Assembly (NCBI GenBank): GCA_002361735.1
Contig: DETS01000010.1
Span: 970-35,165 of the forward strand
Direction: 5' to 3'
Length of the DNA stretch: 34,196 nt
Source of the DNA: Lachnospiraceae bacterium UBA3282
Lineage (GTDB): Bacteria > Bacillota > Clostridia > Lachnospirales > Lachnospiraceae
Shown: positions 1-7,736 of the stretch, piece after piece
Layout of the letters: each line of letters starts with the position of its first letter
How positions within the stretch are numbered: the first letter of the stretch is position 1
Translations under genes and position numbers: made by a program
The notes under the pieces: generated by a model
What the model saw: only the letters and a program-made list of their open reading frames with translations
Database searches by the model: none
What the model was told of the DNA's origin: nothing

Positions 1-1
1 G

Positions 2-484
2 GGCGGCAGCGAAAGCCTGAAAGAAAGCGGTCTGATGGAAGCGATCCATAACGGTTCCTATGAGCTTTTGGACCGCGCCACGGCAAAGACTCCCGAAGAA
101 TCACGGCAGATCTATGCGAGAACCGTTCTCGCCGACTACTTTTTAATGAGTACAAATGCCATTACGCTGGATGGTGAACTCATCAACATTGACGGCAACG
201 GCAATCGGGTAGCCTGCCTGATTCAGGGTCCCTCCCACGTGATTGTGGTAGCGGGCATGAACAAGGTCACGCCCGATGTGGAAAGCGGTGTGGCAAGAGT
301 CAGGAACGTAGCCTCTCCCGCCAATGCGATTCGATTGGACAGAAAGCTTCCCTGTGCCGCCACAGGCTGCTGCCACGACTGCCTTTCCCCGGAATGCTTC
401 TGTTGTCAGGTCGTCATCACCAGACGCAGCATGCACCCCGGCCGCATCAAGGTTTATCTGGTCGGTGAGGAATTGGGTTACTAA
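2..484 (+). CDS. LUD-domain (DUF162, LutC/YkgG-like) protein, 5' end cut off by the window
   Basis: The reading frame is open from base 2, so the beginning of the gene lies outside the window; about 160 C-terminal residues are visible. The start reads GGSESLKESG, followed by an aspartate/asparagine-rich core (DGELINIDGNGNR) and a conserved GPSHVIVVAGMNKV segment. These resemble the LUD domain of lactate-utilisation proteins (LutC/YkgG, DUF162). A cysteine cluster near the end (CAATGCCHDC then CFCCQ) could bind metal or an Fe-S cluster; that is inference. Some family members act with iron-sulfur partners in lactate oxidation, but many clostridial stand-alone copies have no assigned role, and no lutA or lutB is visible. 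It faces the next gene, with a shared terminator between. An internal ATG at 35 is not a credible start because homology extends upstream. Confidence 0.85.
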   Translation, partial: GGSESLKESGLMEAIHNGSYELLDRATAKTPEESRQIYARTVLADYFLMSTNAITLDGELINIDGNGNRVACLIQGPSHVIVVAGMNKVTPDVESGVARVRNVASPANAIRLDRKLPCAATGCCHDCLSPECFCCQVVITRRSMHPGRIKVYLVGEELGY

Positions 485-521
485 GAGACCTTCCCCTGAA
501 GAATGATGAAATGCAGCATCA

Positions 522-554
522 AAAAAGCCGGAACCTTTTGTGTCCCGGCTTTTT
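522..554. terminator. Bidirectional rho-independent terminator
   Basis: A 10-bp perfect stem (AAAAAGCCGG at 522-531, CCGGCTTTTT at 545-554) with a 13-nt loop lies between two converging genes. The A-run on one side and T-run on the other let it work for both strands. Confidence 0.85.
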
Positions 555-592
555 CACTGTCCCTTTTCGTCTGTCTCAAAACTTTCATAGTA

Positions 593-2545
593 TTAAGCAT
601 TCAATTCCGCAAGCTTATCTTTCAAATCCGTGGAAATCGTACTCACCATATCCGCCGACGCCGCGATTTCCTCCGTTGCCGCCGCCAAATTCGTCACCCG
701 CAGATTGACGCCGTCGATAACGCTGATCAGTCTTTCGGCATCACCCAAAAGTTCCTTGATCGCTGCCTGAATCTGTTCTTTATTGGCATCACTGTCGCTC
801 GCCGTATCCTTAGAGGAATCCGCCAGTTTCTTAATATTTTCGGCAATGATGGCAAATCCTCTGCCGGACTCTCCCGCTCTCGCCGCCTCGATGCTGGCAT
901 TTAACGCAAGGAGGTTTGTCTCCTCCGCCACGTTCGTAATTTCCTCGTTATTCTCCTCCAGCTTCACCAGAAGACCCTGAATCTTTCCAAGCGCATTGTT
1001 TAACTGATCGCAGAACTTCACCACATCACTCATGGATGCAGAAATACCCGTGCTCTCCGCCGCATTGCTGTTATTACCCTCAGACATCTCGCTGATAGAG
1101 ACATCCAGACTGTCAAAGTCAACCTGCACTTCAGCGATCAGTTCCGCAATCTTCTCATTCTTCTCCTCAAGCAGCGCGTTCTTGCCCTCTACCTCAGCCG
1201 CCATCTGTTTCGCGACTTCGCTCTCGCGCTCTACTTCGCCCTTCACATACTGGATACAATTATCTTTATTGTTGCAGCCGTTGTAAATCGCCGTGACCAT
1301 ATCTTTACAGGTGTTGTAGCCGCAGGCGGAACAATTGATGTTACGCTCTGTTTCCGTTCTTTTTTCCATTGTTGCAAAGATATCGTTCATCTCCGAGACG
1401 CTCGGTTCTCTCTTCTTAAGCCCTTTTGACTTATCGGTATAGCGTCTGATAAAATCATTGATGTCCAAATCCGCAAACTGTTTATTCAAGCGGTCAAGCC
1501 TCTGCTTCGGCGTGAGACCCTTGCTGAACGCATGTCTTCTATCGCTCTTTTTGCTGGCTTCCCTGATCTTTTGCAGCTCGTAAAGCGTATCATCGGAGTG
1601 CACCTTTTCTTCCTCCACGCCGGGACCGTAGATACAGCCCTTCGCGCAGTTTAGGGCATCTACCATGAAAGGCAGCTCCTTCTTTCCAAGCACCCTCTTT
1701 TTATAATCCTCCAAAAATTCATAAGCGTGCTTTTCACCCTCAATCTGACGGATAAAGATATCCTCGCCGCAGAACCAGTAAACGTTCTCCTTCAAACCGC
1801 CGGGCATCGGATAAATGGATCCCAGACCGTACTCGATCTCGTCCGTCACCGCAGGTCCCGAAACCCCATGCGCTCTCACATACTGCATCAAGTGATCGAA
1901 GGTCACGTTATAGGAAACATAGCCGCCGCAGTTGGGATCGTCGATCTCGTTTTTCTTAGCGATGCAGGGGCTGATAAAAGCAAGTTTATCGGATACCTTC
2001 ATATATTTCTTTACATAGATCGCACCGCACATCATAGGCGAGTGCACCGGCATCAGGCTCGGGATGAGCTCCGGAATGTACTTTTCTATGTAACCCACCA
2101 CTGCAGGGCAGGGTTGGGAAATCGCACCTGTGAAATTGTGTTCTGTGATATATTTGACATAGCCCCAGGTCGTGATGTCCGCGCCGAAACTGATACTGAT
2201 GATGCGGTTGACACCGAGCTTTTTCAGACCACCCAGAACCGTCGCATACTCTCGCGGATAATTTGCAAGAAAAGCGGGAGCGAGCAGAAGCGATATCTTC
2301 TCACCTTTTTTCAAATCCTCAAAAAAGCGCTCCGTGTCATCATTGTAACTTCTGGCACCATGCGCACAAACATCAAAACAGGCGCCGCAGCTTACGCACT
2401 GCGCACCGTCCACAATAATCTTGTTTTTCCCGTTCTCCTCGACTGCCTGATTCGCTGTCAAAACAGGACAGGCGGAAATACATTTGTTACAGCCAACGCA
2501 ATTGTCATTGGTATACACCAGAGCATCTAACGGCTGATTTCCCAT
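593..2545 (-). CDS. Soluble [FeFe]-hydrogenase-like sensor fused to a chemoreceptor signalling domain
   Basis: A 650-residue modular protein. Residues 16-26 and 50-60 hold two 4Fe-4S ferredoxin motifs (CxxCxxCxxxC). Residues about 80-310 are an [FeFe]-hydrogenase large-subunit-like domain with candidate H-cluster cysteines at C146 (QPCPAVV), C194 (SPCIAKKNE), C300 and C304 (NCAKGCIYGPG). Residues 405-430 are a further Fe-S domain (CSACGYNTC then C424/C430). After a coiled coil comes the methyl-accepting signalling hairpin (NLLALNASIEAARAGE, about 544-559). No membrane segment is seen, so it should be a cytoplasmic redox or hydrogen sensor. The proton-relay cysteine of catalytic enzymes (TSCCP) is replaced by proline, as expected for a sensor. 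The start at 2545 is preferred over an ATG 12 bases upstream because GGAGG sits 5 nt before it. It has its own promoter. Confidence 0.88.
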   Translation of the reverse strand: MGNQPLDALVYTNDNCVGCNKCISACPVLTANQAVEENGKNKIIVDGAQCVSCGACFDVCAHGARSYNDDTERFFEDLKKGEKISLLLAPAFLANYPREYATVLGGLKKLGVNRIISISFGADITTWGYVKYITEHNFTGAISQPCPAVVGYIEKYIPELIPSLMPVHSPMMCGAIYVKKYMKVSDKLAFISPCIAKKNEIDDPNCGGYVSYNVTFDHLMQYVRAHGVSGPAVTDEIEYGLGSIYPMPGGLKENVYWFCGEDIFIRQIEGEKHAYEFLEDYKKRVLGKKELPFMVDALNCAKGCIYGPGVEEEKVHSDDTLYELQKIREASKKSDRRHAFSKGLTPKQRLDRLNKQFADLDINDFIRRYTDKSKGLKKREPSVSEMNDIFATMEKRTETERNINCSACGYNTCKDMVTAIYNGCNNKDNCIQYVKGEVERESEVAKQMAAEVEGKNALLEEKNEKIAELIAEVQVDFDSLDVSISEMSEGNNSNAAESTGISASMSDVVKFCDQLNNALGKIQGLLVKLEENNEEITNVAEETNLLALNASIEAARAGESGRGFAIIAENIKKLADSSKDTASDSDANKEQIQAAIKELLGDAERLISVIDGVNLRVTNLAAATEEIAASADMVSTISTDLKDKLAELNA

Positions 2546-2600
2546 CACAACCTCCATCTTTTGAGTTTAATTTTTGTAACCTTTGCACAATGCTGGTACT

Positions 2601-2629
2601 ATTTTACCATAGCCCAATGGAAAAATCAA
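2601..2629 (-). promoter_or_regulatory. Sigma-A-type promoter for the hydrogenase-like sensor
   Basis: Minus strand TTGATT (2624-2629), 17-bp spacer, TAAAAT (2601-2606), with TGG just before the -10. It lies about 55 bases upstream of the start, separating this gene from lysC. Confidence 0.6.
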
Positions 2630-2644
2630 CCAAAAAACAAATTC

Positions 2645-3964
2645 CTAAATTTGGGAAATGACAAAAATGTCATAAATTGCCTTGATCGCCGTCTCGAAAT
2701 CGGCGTTTGCCACCCCGATGATAATGTTTAACTCACTGGAACCCTGATCGATCATCTTGACATTGACATTGGCGTGAGCAAGCGCCGAAAAAATCCGTCC
2801 TGCCGTACCGCGGGTGGATTTCATACCGCGCCCCACCACGGCAATCAGTGCCAGGTCCGCCTCAATGTCGATCGAATCCGGATCAGCCAGCCTGTGAATG
2901 CCTGATACCACCTTCTGTTCCTTGTGCATAAATTCATCCTGATGAACAAATACCGTCATCGTGTCGATGCCGGAAGGCACATGCTCAAAAGAAATCTCGT
3001 TCTCCTCAAAAGCCTGCAGCACCTTACGTCCAAAGCCGATTTCCGAGTTCATCATCGCTTTTTCGATATTGACCGCGCAGAAGCCCTTTTTGCCTGCAAT
3101 TCCCGTAATCACATACTTTGGCTTCTGGCAGGTGCTCTCCACGATCCAGGTACCGTTGTCTTCCGGCGCGTTGGTATTGCGGATGTTGATGGGAATCCCT
3201 TCGCTCCTGACGGGGAAGATCGCATCCTCGTGCAGAACGTTAAAGCCCATGTAACACAGTTCCCGCAGTTCTCTGTAAGTAATGGTCTCAATGCCCCGGG
3301 GCTTAAAGATGATCCGGGGATCTGCCACCAAAACGCCTGAGACATCCGTCCAGTTCTCATAAACGTTTGCCTTGATTGCCCGCGCCACAATGGAACCCGT
3401 GATATCGGAACCGCCTCTGGAGAAAGTTTTTACCCTGCCGTCCGCATATGCGCCATAAAATCCGGGAATCACCGCGGATTCCACCCCTTCCAGGCGCTCC
3501 CGCATCAGTCGGTTGGTCTCCTCAGCGTCATGTTCGCCGTCTTCCTTAAAGCGGATCACCTCAGCCGCATCCACAAAAGTATAGCCCAGATACTTTGCCA
3601 TAATGATGCCGTTTAAGTATTCACCGCGGGAAGCCGCATAATCCGAACCGGCTTTCTGCTTAAAATTCTTTTCGATCGTCTGAAATTCTTTCTCCAGAGA
3701 AAGTTTTAGACCCAGTCCGTCTATGATTTCCTGATACCGCTCCTTGATTTTTCCAAGCGCTTCGGAAAAATCCTCTCCCTTATCCGCAAGCGCATAGCAG
3801 GCGTAAAGCATATCCGTGACTTTCGTATCATCCGAAGAACGCTTTCCGGGTGCGGAAGGCACCACAAATTTACGTTCCCTGTCAGCGCGAATGATCGCTC
3901 CCACTTTCTGAAACTGCTCTGCACTCGCCAGAGAACTGCCGCCAAATTTAACTACCTTATTCAT
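2645..3964 (-). CDS. lysC: Aspartate kinase (monofunctional)
   Basis: 439 residues. It phosphorylates aspartate, the first step toward lysine, threonine and methionine. The N-terminus has the amino-acid-kinase signature VKFGGSSLAS, later SRGGSDITGS for substrate binding, and the C-terminal third fits two ACT regulatory domains (GIAGKKGFCAVNIEK, then DLALIAVVGRGM). The length matches single-function enzymes; it is not fused to homoserine dehydrogenase, which is the separate gene 35 bases upstream. ACT domains imply feedback inhibition by lysine and/or threonine, but which cannot be told from sequence. The start at 3964 is preceded by a perfect triple repeat of AGAGGGAT that supplies several overlapping ribosome-binding-like sequences. 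Probably cotranscribed with hom and glyA. No clear terminator follows. Confidence 0.95.
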   Translation of the reverse strand: MNKVVKFGGSSLASAEQFQKVGAIIRADRERKFVVPSAPGKRSSDDTKVTDMLYACYALADKGEDFSEALGKIKERYQEIIDGLGLKLSLEKEFQTIEKNFKQKAGSDYAASRGEYLNGIIMAKYLGYTFVDAAEVIRFKEDGEHDAEETNRLMRERLEGVESAVIPGFYGAYADGRVKTFSRGGSDITGSIVARAIKANVYENWTDVSGVLVADPRIIFKPRGIETITYRELRELCYMGFNVLHEDAIFPVRSEGIPINIRNTNAPEDNGTWIVESTCQKPKYVITGIAGKKGFCAVNIEKAMMNSEIGFGRKVLQAFEENEISFEHVPSGIDTMTVFVHQDEFMHKEQKVVSGIHRLADPDSIDIEADLALIAVVGRGMKSTRGTAGRIFSALAHANVNVKMIDQGSSELNIIIGVANADFETAIKAIYDIFVISQI

Positions 3965-3986
3965 CCCTCTATCCCTCTATCCCTCT
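3963..3986 (-). repeat. Three perfect 8-bp tandem repeats at the lysC ribosome binding site
   Basis: The plus strand reads ATCCCTCT three times without a mismatch (AGAGGGAT on the coding strand). Each unit contains a Shine-Dalgarno-like GAGGG, and the last runs into the lysC ATG. The upstream copies place GAGGG about 8 or 16 nt from the start, so a change in repeat number would alter the ribosome landing site. Confidence 0.85.
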
Positions 3987-3999
3987 TACTCTTACCTGA

Positions 4000-5205
4000 T
4001 TACGCCATGATGCGGATCCTGTTTATACATCCGCCCAGCTTCTCGATGTTTTCCGTAAATTCCTTCTCGGACATGGTCTGCGTCATAAAAGCAAATTCCT
4101 CTGCGATTCCCACATTGATCTCCGCCAGCGCACCGAAAGCCGCCATCGCCGCCTCCCGCTTGTCCGCAGACACCCTGACAAAAAACTTCCGCTTCGCCAA
4201 GCCGATATCCGCCACTTTCACCTGTTCCTCGTCCCAGAAACACATGATTGTCTTGCCCTGGTGTCTTGCACAGTCCACCACATCGGAGACCACAGCGCTC
4301 GCCGTGGGAAGTTTTCCCGCTCCGCGCCCGTAATACATGGAATCTCCCAGCATATTGCCGTGCACGTACACGGCATTGAAGACATCTCTCACAATGTAGA
4401 GCGGATGGTCTTTGGAAATCATAAAGGGCGCAACCATCGCAAAAAAGCCGTCCTCCGTATCCTGACTGAAAGCCAGCAGTTTGACAGATTTATTCATCTG
4501 TCCGGCATACTTGAAATCCAGCGCTGTGATCTTTGTGATGCCCTCCGTATAGATATCCTCGTAATTCACACTTTTTCCCGTCATCAGAGAAGAAAGGATG
4601 GCTATTTTTCTGCAGGCATCATATCCTTCCACATCGGCCTCTGGATTTCTCTCGGCATAGCCCTTCTCCTGCGCTTCCTTTAATACATCCTCAAAATCAG
4701 CGCCGTCCCGATCCATCTTGGTCAGAATATAGTTCGTGGTGCCGTTTAAAATACCTGTAATGCCGTCAATATGCTCCGCCGTCAAGGAATAATTCAAGGG
4801 TCGGATGATCGGGATCCCGCCGCCGACGCTGGCCTCAAAGAGATAATTACAATGATTCTCTCTGGCAAGCCGCAGAAGTTCCGGACCATGGGCCGCTACC
4901 AACTCCTTATTGGAAGTACAGACACTCTTGCCCGCAAGGAGCGCCTTCTTTGTGTAATCATAAGCATAAGTGGCCCCGCCCATGGTCTCGCAGATGATCT
5001 TCACCTCTTCATCCTGTAAAATGACGTCAAAATCATGCACCACTTTCTTTTCATAAGGGTCTCCCGGAAAATCCCGCAGATCCAAAATATATTTTACTGC
5101 CAGATCTTCTCCCGCCTTCTTATTGATATCAGTCTTATTCGTCTCAATCACTTCCACGACACCGCTGCCCACAGTGCCGTATCCCAAAACCGCGATTTTT
5201 ATCAT
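4000..5205 (-). CDS. hom: Homoserine dehydrogenase
   Basis: 401 residues from the chosen start. It reduces aspartate semialdehyde to homoserine with NAD(P)H. The N-terminal Rossmann motif is VLGYGTVGSGVVEVI, the catalytic domain carries GILNGTTNYILTKM and the following NPEADVEGYDACRK substrate segment, and about 80 C-terminal residues look like an ACT domain for feedback control. The start at 5205 has GGAGG with a short spacer (CCTCC at 5211-5215 on plus). The same frame stays open another 46 codons upstream to a TTG at 5343, itself 4 nt after a GGAGG; that extension runs through four hairpins and precedes the family's normal N-terminus, so I treat it as leader. It lies between glyA and lysC in one direction. 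Confidence 0.95.
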   Translation of the reverse strand: MIKIAVLGYGTVGSGVVEVIETNKTDINKKAGEDLAVKYILDLRDFPGDPYEKKVVHDFDVILQDEEVKIICETMGGATYAYDYTKKALLAGKSVCTSNKELVAAHGPELLRLARENHCNYLFEASVGGGIPIIRPLNYSLTAEHIDGITGILNGTTNYILTKMDRDGADFEDVLKEAQEKGYAERNPEADVEGYDACRKIAILSSLMTGKSVNYEDIYTEGITKITALDFKYAGQMNKSVKLLAFSQDTEDGFFAMVAPFMISKDHPLYIVRDVFNAVYVHGNMLGDSMYYGRGAGKLPTASAVVSDVVDCARHQGKTIMCFWDEEQVKVADIGLAKRKFFVRVSADKREAAMAAFGALAEINVGIAEEFAFMTQTMSEKEFTENIEKLGGCINRIRIMA

Positions 5206-5215
5206 ATCTACCTCC

Positions 5216-5345
5216 GTGCCTGAGCTTCTTTTTCGAAGGCACGCCAGAGAATGCCGCTTTTCAGGCATTCTCTGCGATTCCGAGTTTGTAATCCTATTAC
5301 AAACTCGCGATTGAAAAATCAGCACATCAGTGTGATTTTTCAATC
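5216..5345 (-). other. Leader of hom built from four consecutive hairpins
   Basis: Four inverted repeats follow one another with almost no spacing. 5309-5345: about 13-16 bp stem (GATTGAAAAATCA arm). 5281-5307: 12-bp perfect stem (CGAGTTTGTAAT) with a 3-nt loop. 5245-5274: 11-bp perfect stem (CAGAGAATGCC) with an 8-nt loop. 5216-5242: GTGCCT/AGGCAC enclosing a smaller CTTC/GAAG stem, immediately before the hom ribosome binding site. None is followed by a T-run, so they do not look like terminators. No T-box sequence is seen. Confidence 0.8.
5245..5274 (-). repeat. Hairpin repeat, copy 1 (AATGCC-8 nt-GGCATT)
   Basis: Perfect 11-bp stem with loop GCTTTTCA on the plus strand. The core AATGCC/GGCATT and the 8-nt loop pattern GCnyTyCA recur at 13025-13044 and 22688-22715, all in the same orientation. 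This copy is the third hairpin of the hom leader. Confidence 0.7.
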
Positions 5346-5362
5346 TGCCTCCAATCTGTTTT

Positions 5363-6601
5363 TTATGCCAAAGGATACTTATCCGTCAGTGTCTTGATGA
5401 TGGCCTGTGCCTTACCGATGCCTGCCTCGCCTTCCTTGATCACAATGGAGATTGCTTCCGCCACCTGCTCCATATCCGCCGTGTTCAAACCGCGGGAAGT
5501 AGCTGCCGGCGTTCCCAGACGGATGCCGCTGGTCACAAAAGGCGACTTCGGATCGTTCGGGATCGTATTCTTATTCGCCGTGATGTGCGCTTCGTCAAGC
5601 AGCTTTTCCACCGCCTTACCCGTCAGATCATAGTTCGTCAGATCGACTAACATCAGATGATTGTCCGTACCGCCGGAAACGATCTTAATATCTCTCGCCT
5701 GCAGCGCCTTGCAGAGCGCCTGGGCATTGTCTGCCACATTCTTCATATAAACCTTAAAGTCATCGGACAGCGCTTCCTTAAAACACACTGCCTTCGCCGC
5801 GATCACGTGCATCAGCGGTCCGCCCTGGATACCGGGGAAGATTGCTTTATTGAAATTATACTGATCCGCCACTTCCTGACCGGACATGATCATACCGCCG
5901 CGGGGTCCGCGCAGGGTCTTATGGGTAGTGGTGGTCGTTACATGAGCATAGGGAATCGGGCTCGGATGCAGCCCCGCCGCCACAAGTCCTGCGATATGCG
6001 CGATATCCACCATCAGCACCGCGCCGACCTCATCCGCGATCTCACGGAATTTCTTAAAGTCAATGGTCCTTGCATAAGCCGAAGCTCCCGCCACGATCAT
6101 CTTCGGTTTGCACTCCAGCGCGATTTTTCTCACATTATCGTAATCGAGGAACCCTTCGTCATTGACGCCGTAAGGCACGCACTTAAAATATTTACCGGAC
6201 ATATTGACCGGTGAACCGTGAGACAGATGCCCGCCGTGGTCCAGATTCATGCCCATAAAGGTATCGCCCGGCTCCATCACCGCAAAGAAGACCGCCATAT
6301 TCGCCTGTGCGCCGGAATGAGGCTGCACATTGACATATTCGCAGCCGAAAAGCTCTTTCGCACGATCTCTGGCAAGGTCCTCCACCACATCGACACACTC
6401 ACAGCCGCCATAGTATCGCTTACCCGGATAGCCTTCTGCATACTTATTTGTCAGCGGACTGCCCATCGCCGCCATGACCGCCTTACTCACCCAGTTCTCG
6501 GATGCGATCAGCTCAATATGGGAGTTCTGTCTGTTCTGCTCGTCCAGAATCGCCTGCGCGATTTCGGGGTCTACCTTCTTTACCTCATCCAATGAATACA
6601 T
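5363..6601 (-). CDS. glyA: Serine hydroxymethyltransferase
   Basis: 412 residues. A PLP enzyme that converts serine and tetrahydrofolate to glycine and 5,10-methylene-THF, the main source of one-carbon units. Recognisable blocks are IELIASENWVS near the N-terminus, NKYAEGYPGKRYYGG, and the PLP-lysine segment TTTTTHKTLRGPRGG. The chosen start (6601) gives the usual family N-terminus; the frame could be extended 19 codons, but that stretch runs back through the untranslated leader of a well-formed promoter. The upstream TTGCAA/TATAAT promoter gives a leader of about 70 nt. hom and lysC follow in the same direction. I saw no glycine or THF riboswitch in the leader. Confidence 0.96.
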   Translation of the reverse strand: MYSLDEVKKVDPEIAQAILDEQNRQNSHIELIASENWVSKAVMAAMGSPLTNKYAEGYPGKRYYGGCECVDVVEDLARDRAKELFGCEYVNVQPHSGAQANMAVFFAVMEPGDTFMGMNLDHGGHLSHGSPVNMSGKYFKCVPYGVNDEGFLDYDNVRKIALECKPKMIVAGASAYARTIDFKKFREIADEVGAVLMVDIAHIAGLVAAGLHPSPIPYAHVTTTTTHKTLRGPRGGMIMSGQEVADQYNFNKAIFPGIQGGPLMHVIAAKAVCFKEALSDDFKVYMKNVADNAQALCKALQARDIKIVSGGTDNHLMLVDLTNYDLTGKAVEKLLDEAHITANKNTIPNDPKSPFVTSGIRLGTPAATSRGLNTADMEQVAEAISIVIKEGEAGIGKAQAIIKTLTDKYPLA

Positions 6602-6680
6602 TCCTCTTATCCTGCCTTTCAAAATGGTTGAATCCAATGCTGTCCCCAAAGCTGTCACTGTAGGGAAATATCATAACAAT

Positions 6681-6709
6681 ATTATAAAGTATTATGCTAT
6701 GTATTGCAA
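6681..6709 (-). promoter_or_regulatory. Sigma-A-type promoter for glyA
   Basis: Minus strand TTGCAA (6704-6709), 17-bp spacer, TATAAT (6681-6686). It is near consensus and probably starts the glyA-hom-lysC transcript. Confidence 0.8.
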
Positions 6710-6728
6710 TTAAAATTTATGACATTTC

Positions 6729-6744
6729 TTAAGGAAGATTTAAG
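6729..6744 (+). promoter_or_regulatory. Possible regulator site: TTAAG direct repeats 11 bp apart
   Basis: The 6602-6910 gap holds two divergent promoters and little else. Within it TTAAG occurs at 6729-6733 and 6740-6744, one helical turn apart, and TTTAAGAAAA recurs near 6799-6808. Direct repeats at 11 bp are typical of OmpR/PhoB-family sites. No regulator is identified. Confidence 0.25.
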
Positions 6745-6826
6745 AAAAATACTACCCGCCGGCGCATCTTTGGCATAATGGATAGTTTTTAATGGAATTT
6801 TAAGAAAACTTTATGAAATTCTTATT

Positions 6827-6854
6827 TTGACTTTTTCTACTAATCTGATAATAT
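6827..6854 (+). promoter_or_regulatory. Sigma-A-type promoter for the PAP2-type gene
   Basis: TTGACT at 6827-6832, about 16-bp spacer, TAATAT at 6849-6854; overlapping -10 alternatives exist within GATAATATAGA. It lies about 60 bases before the start codon. Confidence 0.6.
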
Positions 6855-6910
6855 AGAATGAAGTAAAATGATAGCATAGACAAGTATGATAAGGATGAGG
6901 TGTCACTATT

Positions 6911-7651
6911 ATGGAAAAAACAATGACCCCCAAAAAAGAAGCGCCGCGGTCCTTTTTCAGGATCTGCCGCTTTTATTACAATAAATATCGACACGCGCTG
7001 CCGCTGCTTCTCTATGGCGTTATTTACATGCAGTGGTTTGCCTGGTTAGAGCGGAATGTGACCGTAACAAGCCGCTACCGTCTGATCCATGTAAAGCCGG
7101 ATGACTACATTCCCTTCTGTGAGGCGTTTGTGATCCCTTATCTGCTATGGTTCGCCTATGTAGCGGTGGTCGTCCTCTATTTCTTTTTCAAGGACAGGGA
7201 CGACTATTTCAGGGTATGTACCTTCCTGTTTACCGGCATGACGGTCTTTTTGATCATCAGCACGCTCTGGCCAAACGGCCACGACTTGCGTCCCGCCGTA
7301 ATGCCGCGTGAAAACTTCTTCACCGGGCTGGTGGCTGCACTTTATAAGACGGACACCCCGACAAACCTCTGGCCGAGCATCCATGTGTACAATTCACTTG
7401 GCTGCCATATTGCAATCATGAAAAGCGCCGGACTGGAAAAAAAGCATGGCATCCGTATCGGATCGTTTATCCTGTGTACTTCCATCATCTTATCGACGGT
7501 GTTCATTAAGCAGCACTCGGTATTTGATGTGACCACAGCCTTTATTATGGCAACCGTGATGTACGGCGTGGTATACCGTTCCGATGTGCTGATCAACTTC
7601 TATCACAGTTTGCGGCGCAAGCATAAACGCAAACCGGGTACGCTGGTATAG
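6911..7651 (+). CDS. PAP2-superfamily membrane phosphatase/phosphotransferase
   Basis: 246 residues with several hydrophobic segments (about 30-48, 72-94, 104-118 and three in the C-terminal half), so an integral membrane protein. The three PAP2 motifs can be traced: an arginine-proline block near residue 120 (RPAVMPRENF), PSIH near 155 (the PSGH-type motif, with Ile for Gly), and KQHSVFDV near 200, supplying the catalytic histidine and aspartate. The family dephosphorylates lipid phosphates or transfers head groups; undecaprenyl-pyrophosphate recycling or phospholipid remodelling are possible, and the substrate cannot be told. It is one of only three plus-strand genes, with its own promoter and terminator. 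GATGAGGTG precedes the ATG by 8 nt. Confidence 0.8.
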   Translation: MEKTMTPKKEAPRSFFRICRFYYNKYRHALPLLLYGVIYMQWFAWLERNVTVTSRYRLIHVKPDDYIPFCEAFVIPYLLWFAYVAVVVLYFFFKDRDDYFRVCTFLFTGMTVFLIISTLWPNGHDLRPAVMPRENFFTGLVAALYKTDTPTNLWPSIHVYNSLGCHIAIMKSAGLEKKHGIRIGSFILCTSIILSTVFIKQHSVFDVTTAFIMATVMYGVVYRSDVLINFYHSLRRKHKRKPGTLV

Positions 7652-7667
7652 CAGCATATAATATAAT

Positions 7668-7701
7668 AAAAGAGAGGAATCCGCATGGAGACCTCTCTTT
7701 T
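7668..7701. terminator. Bidirectional terminator
   Basis: Perfect 10-bp stem, AAAAGAGAGG (7668-7677) with CCTCTCTTTT (7692-7701), 14-nt loop. It sits between the converging PAP2-type and glycosyltransferase genes. Confidence 0.8.
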
Positions 7702-7736
7702 GTATTGATCCACTATACGCATTACACGCAACCGGC

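Noticed and set aside
1727..2530. 267-codon plus-strand frame opposite the hydrogenase-like gene
   Set aside because: The minus-strand frame carries all the Fe-S motifs; the plus frame shows no domain and no ribosome binding site of note.
5206..5362. T-box or amino-acid riboswitch before hom
   Set aside because: No T-box (AGGGUGG...) sequence, no terminator with T-run and no recognisable riboswitch core; the hairpins are simple inverted repeats.
6602..6680. Glycine or THF riboswitch in the glyA leader
   Set aside because: The leader is only about 70 nt and shows none of the conserved core sequences.
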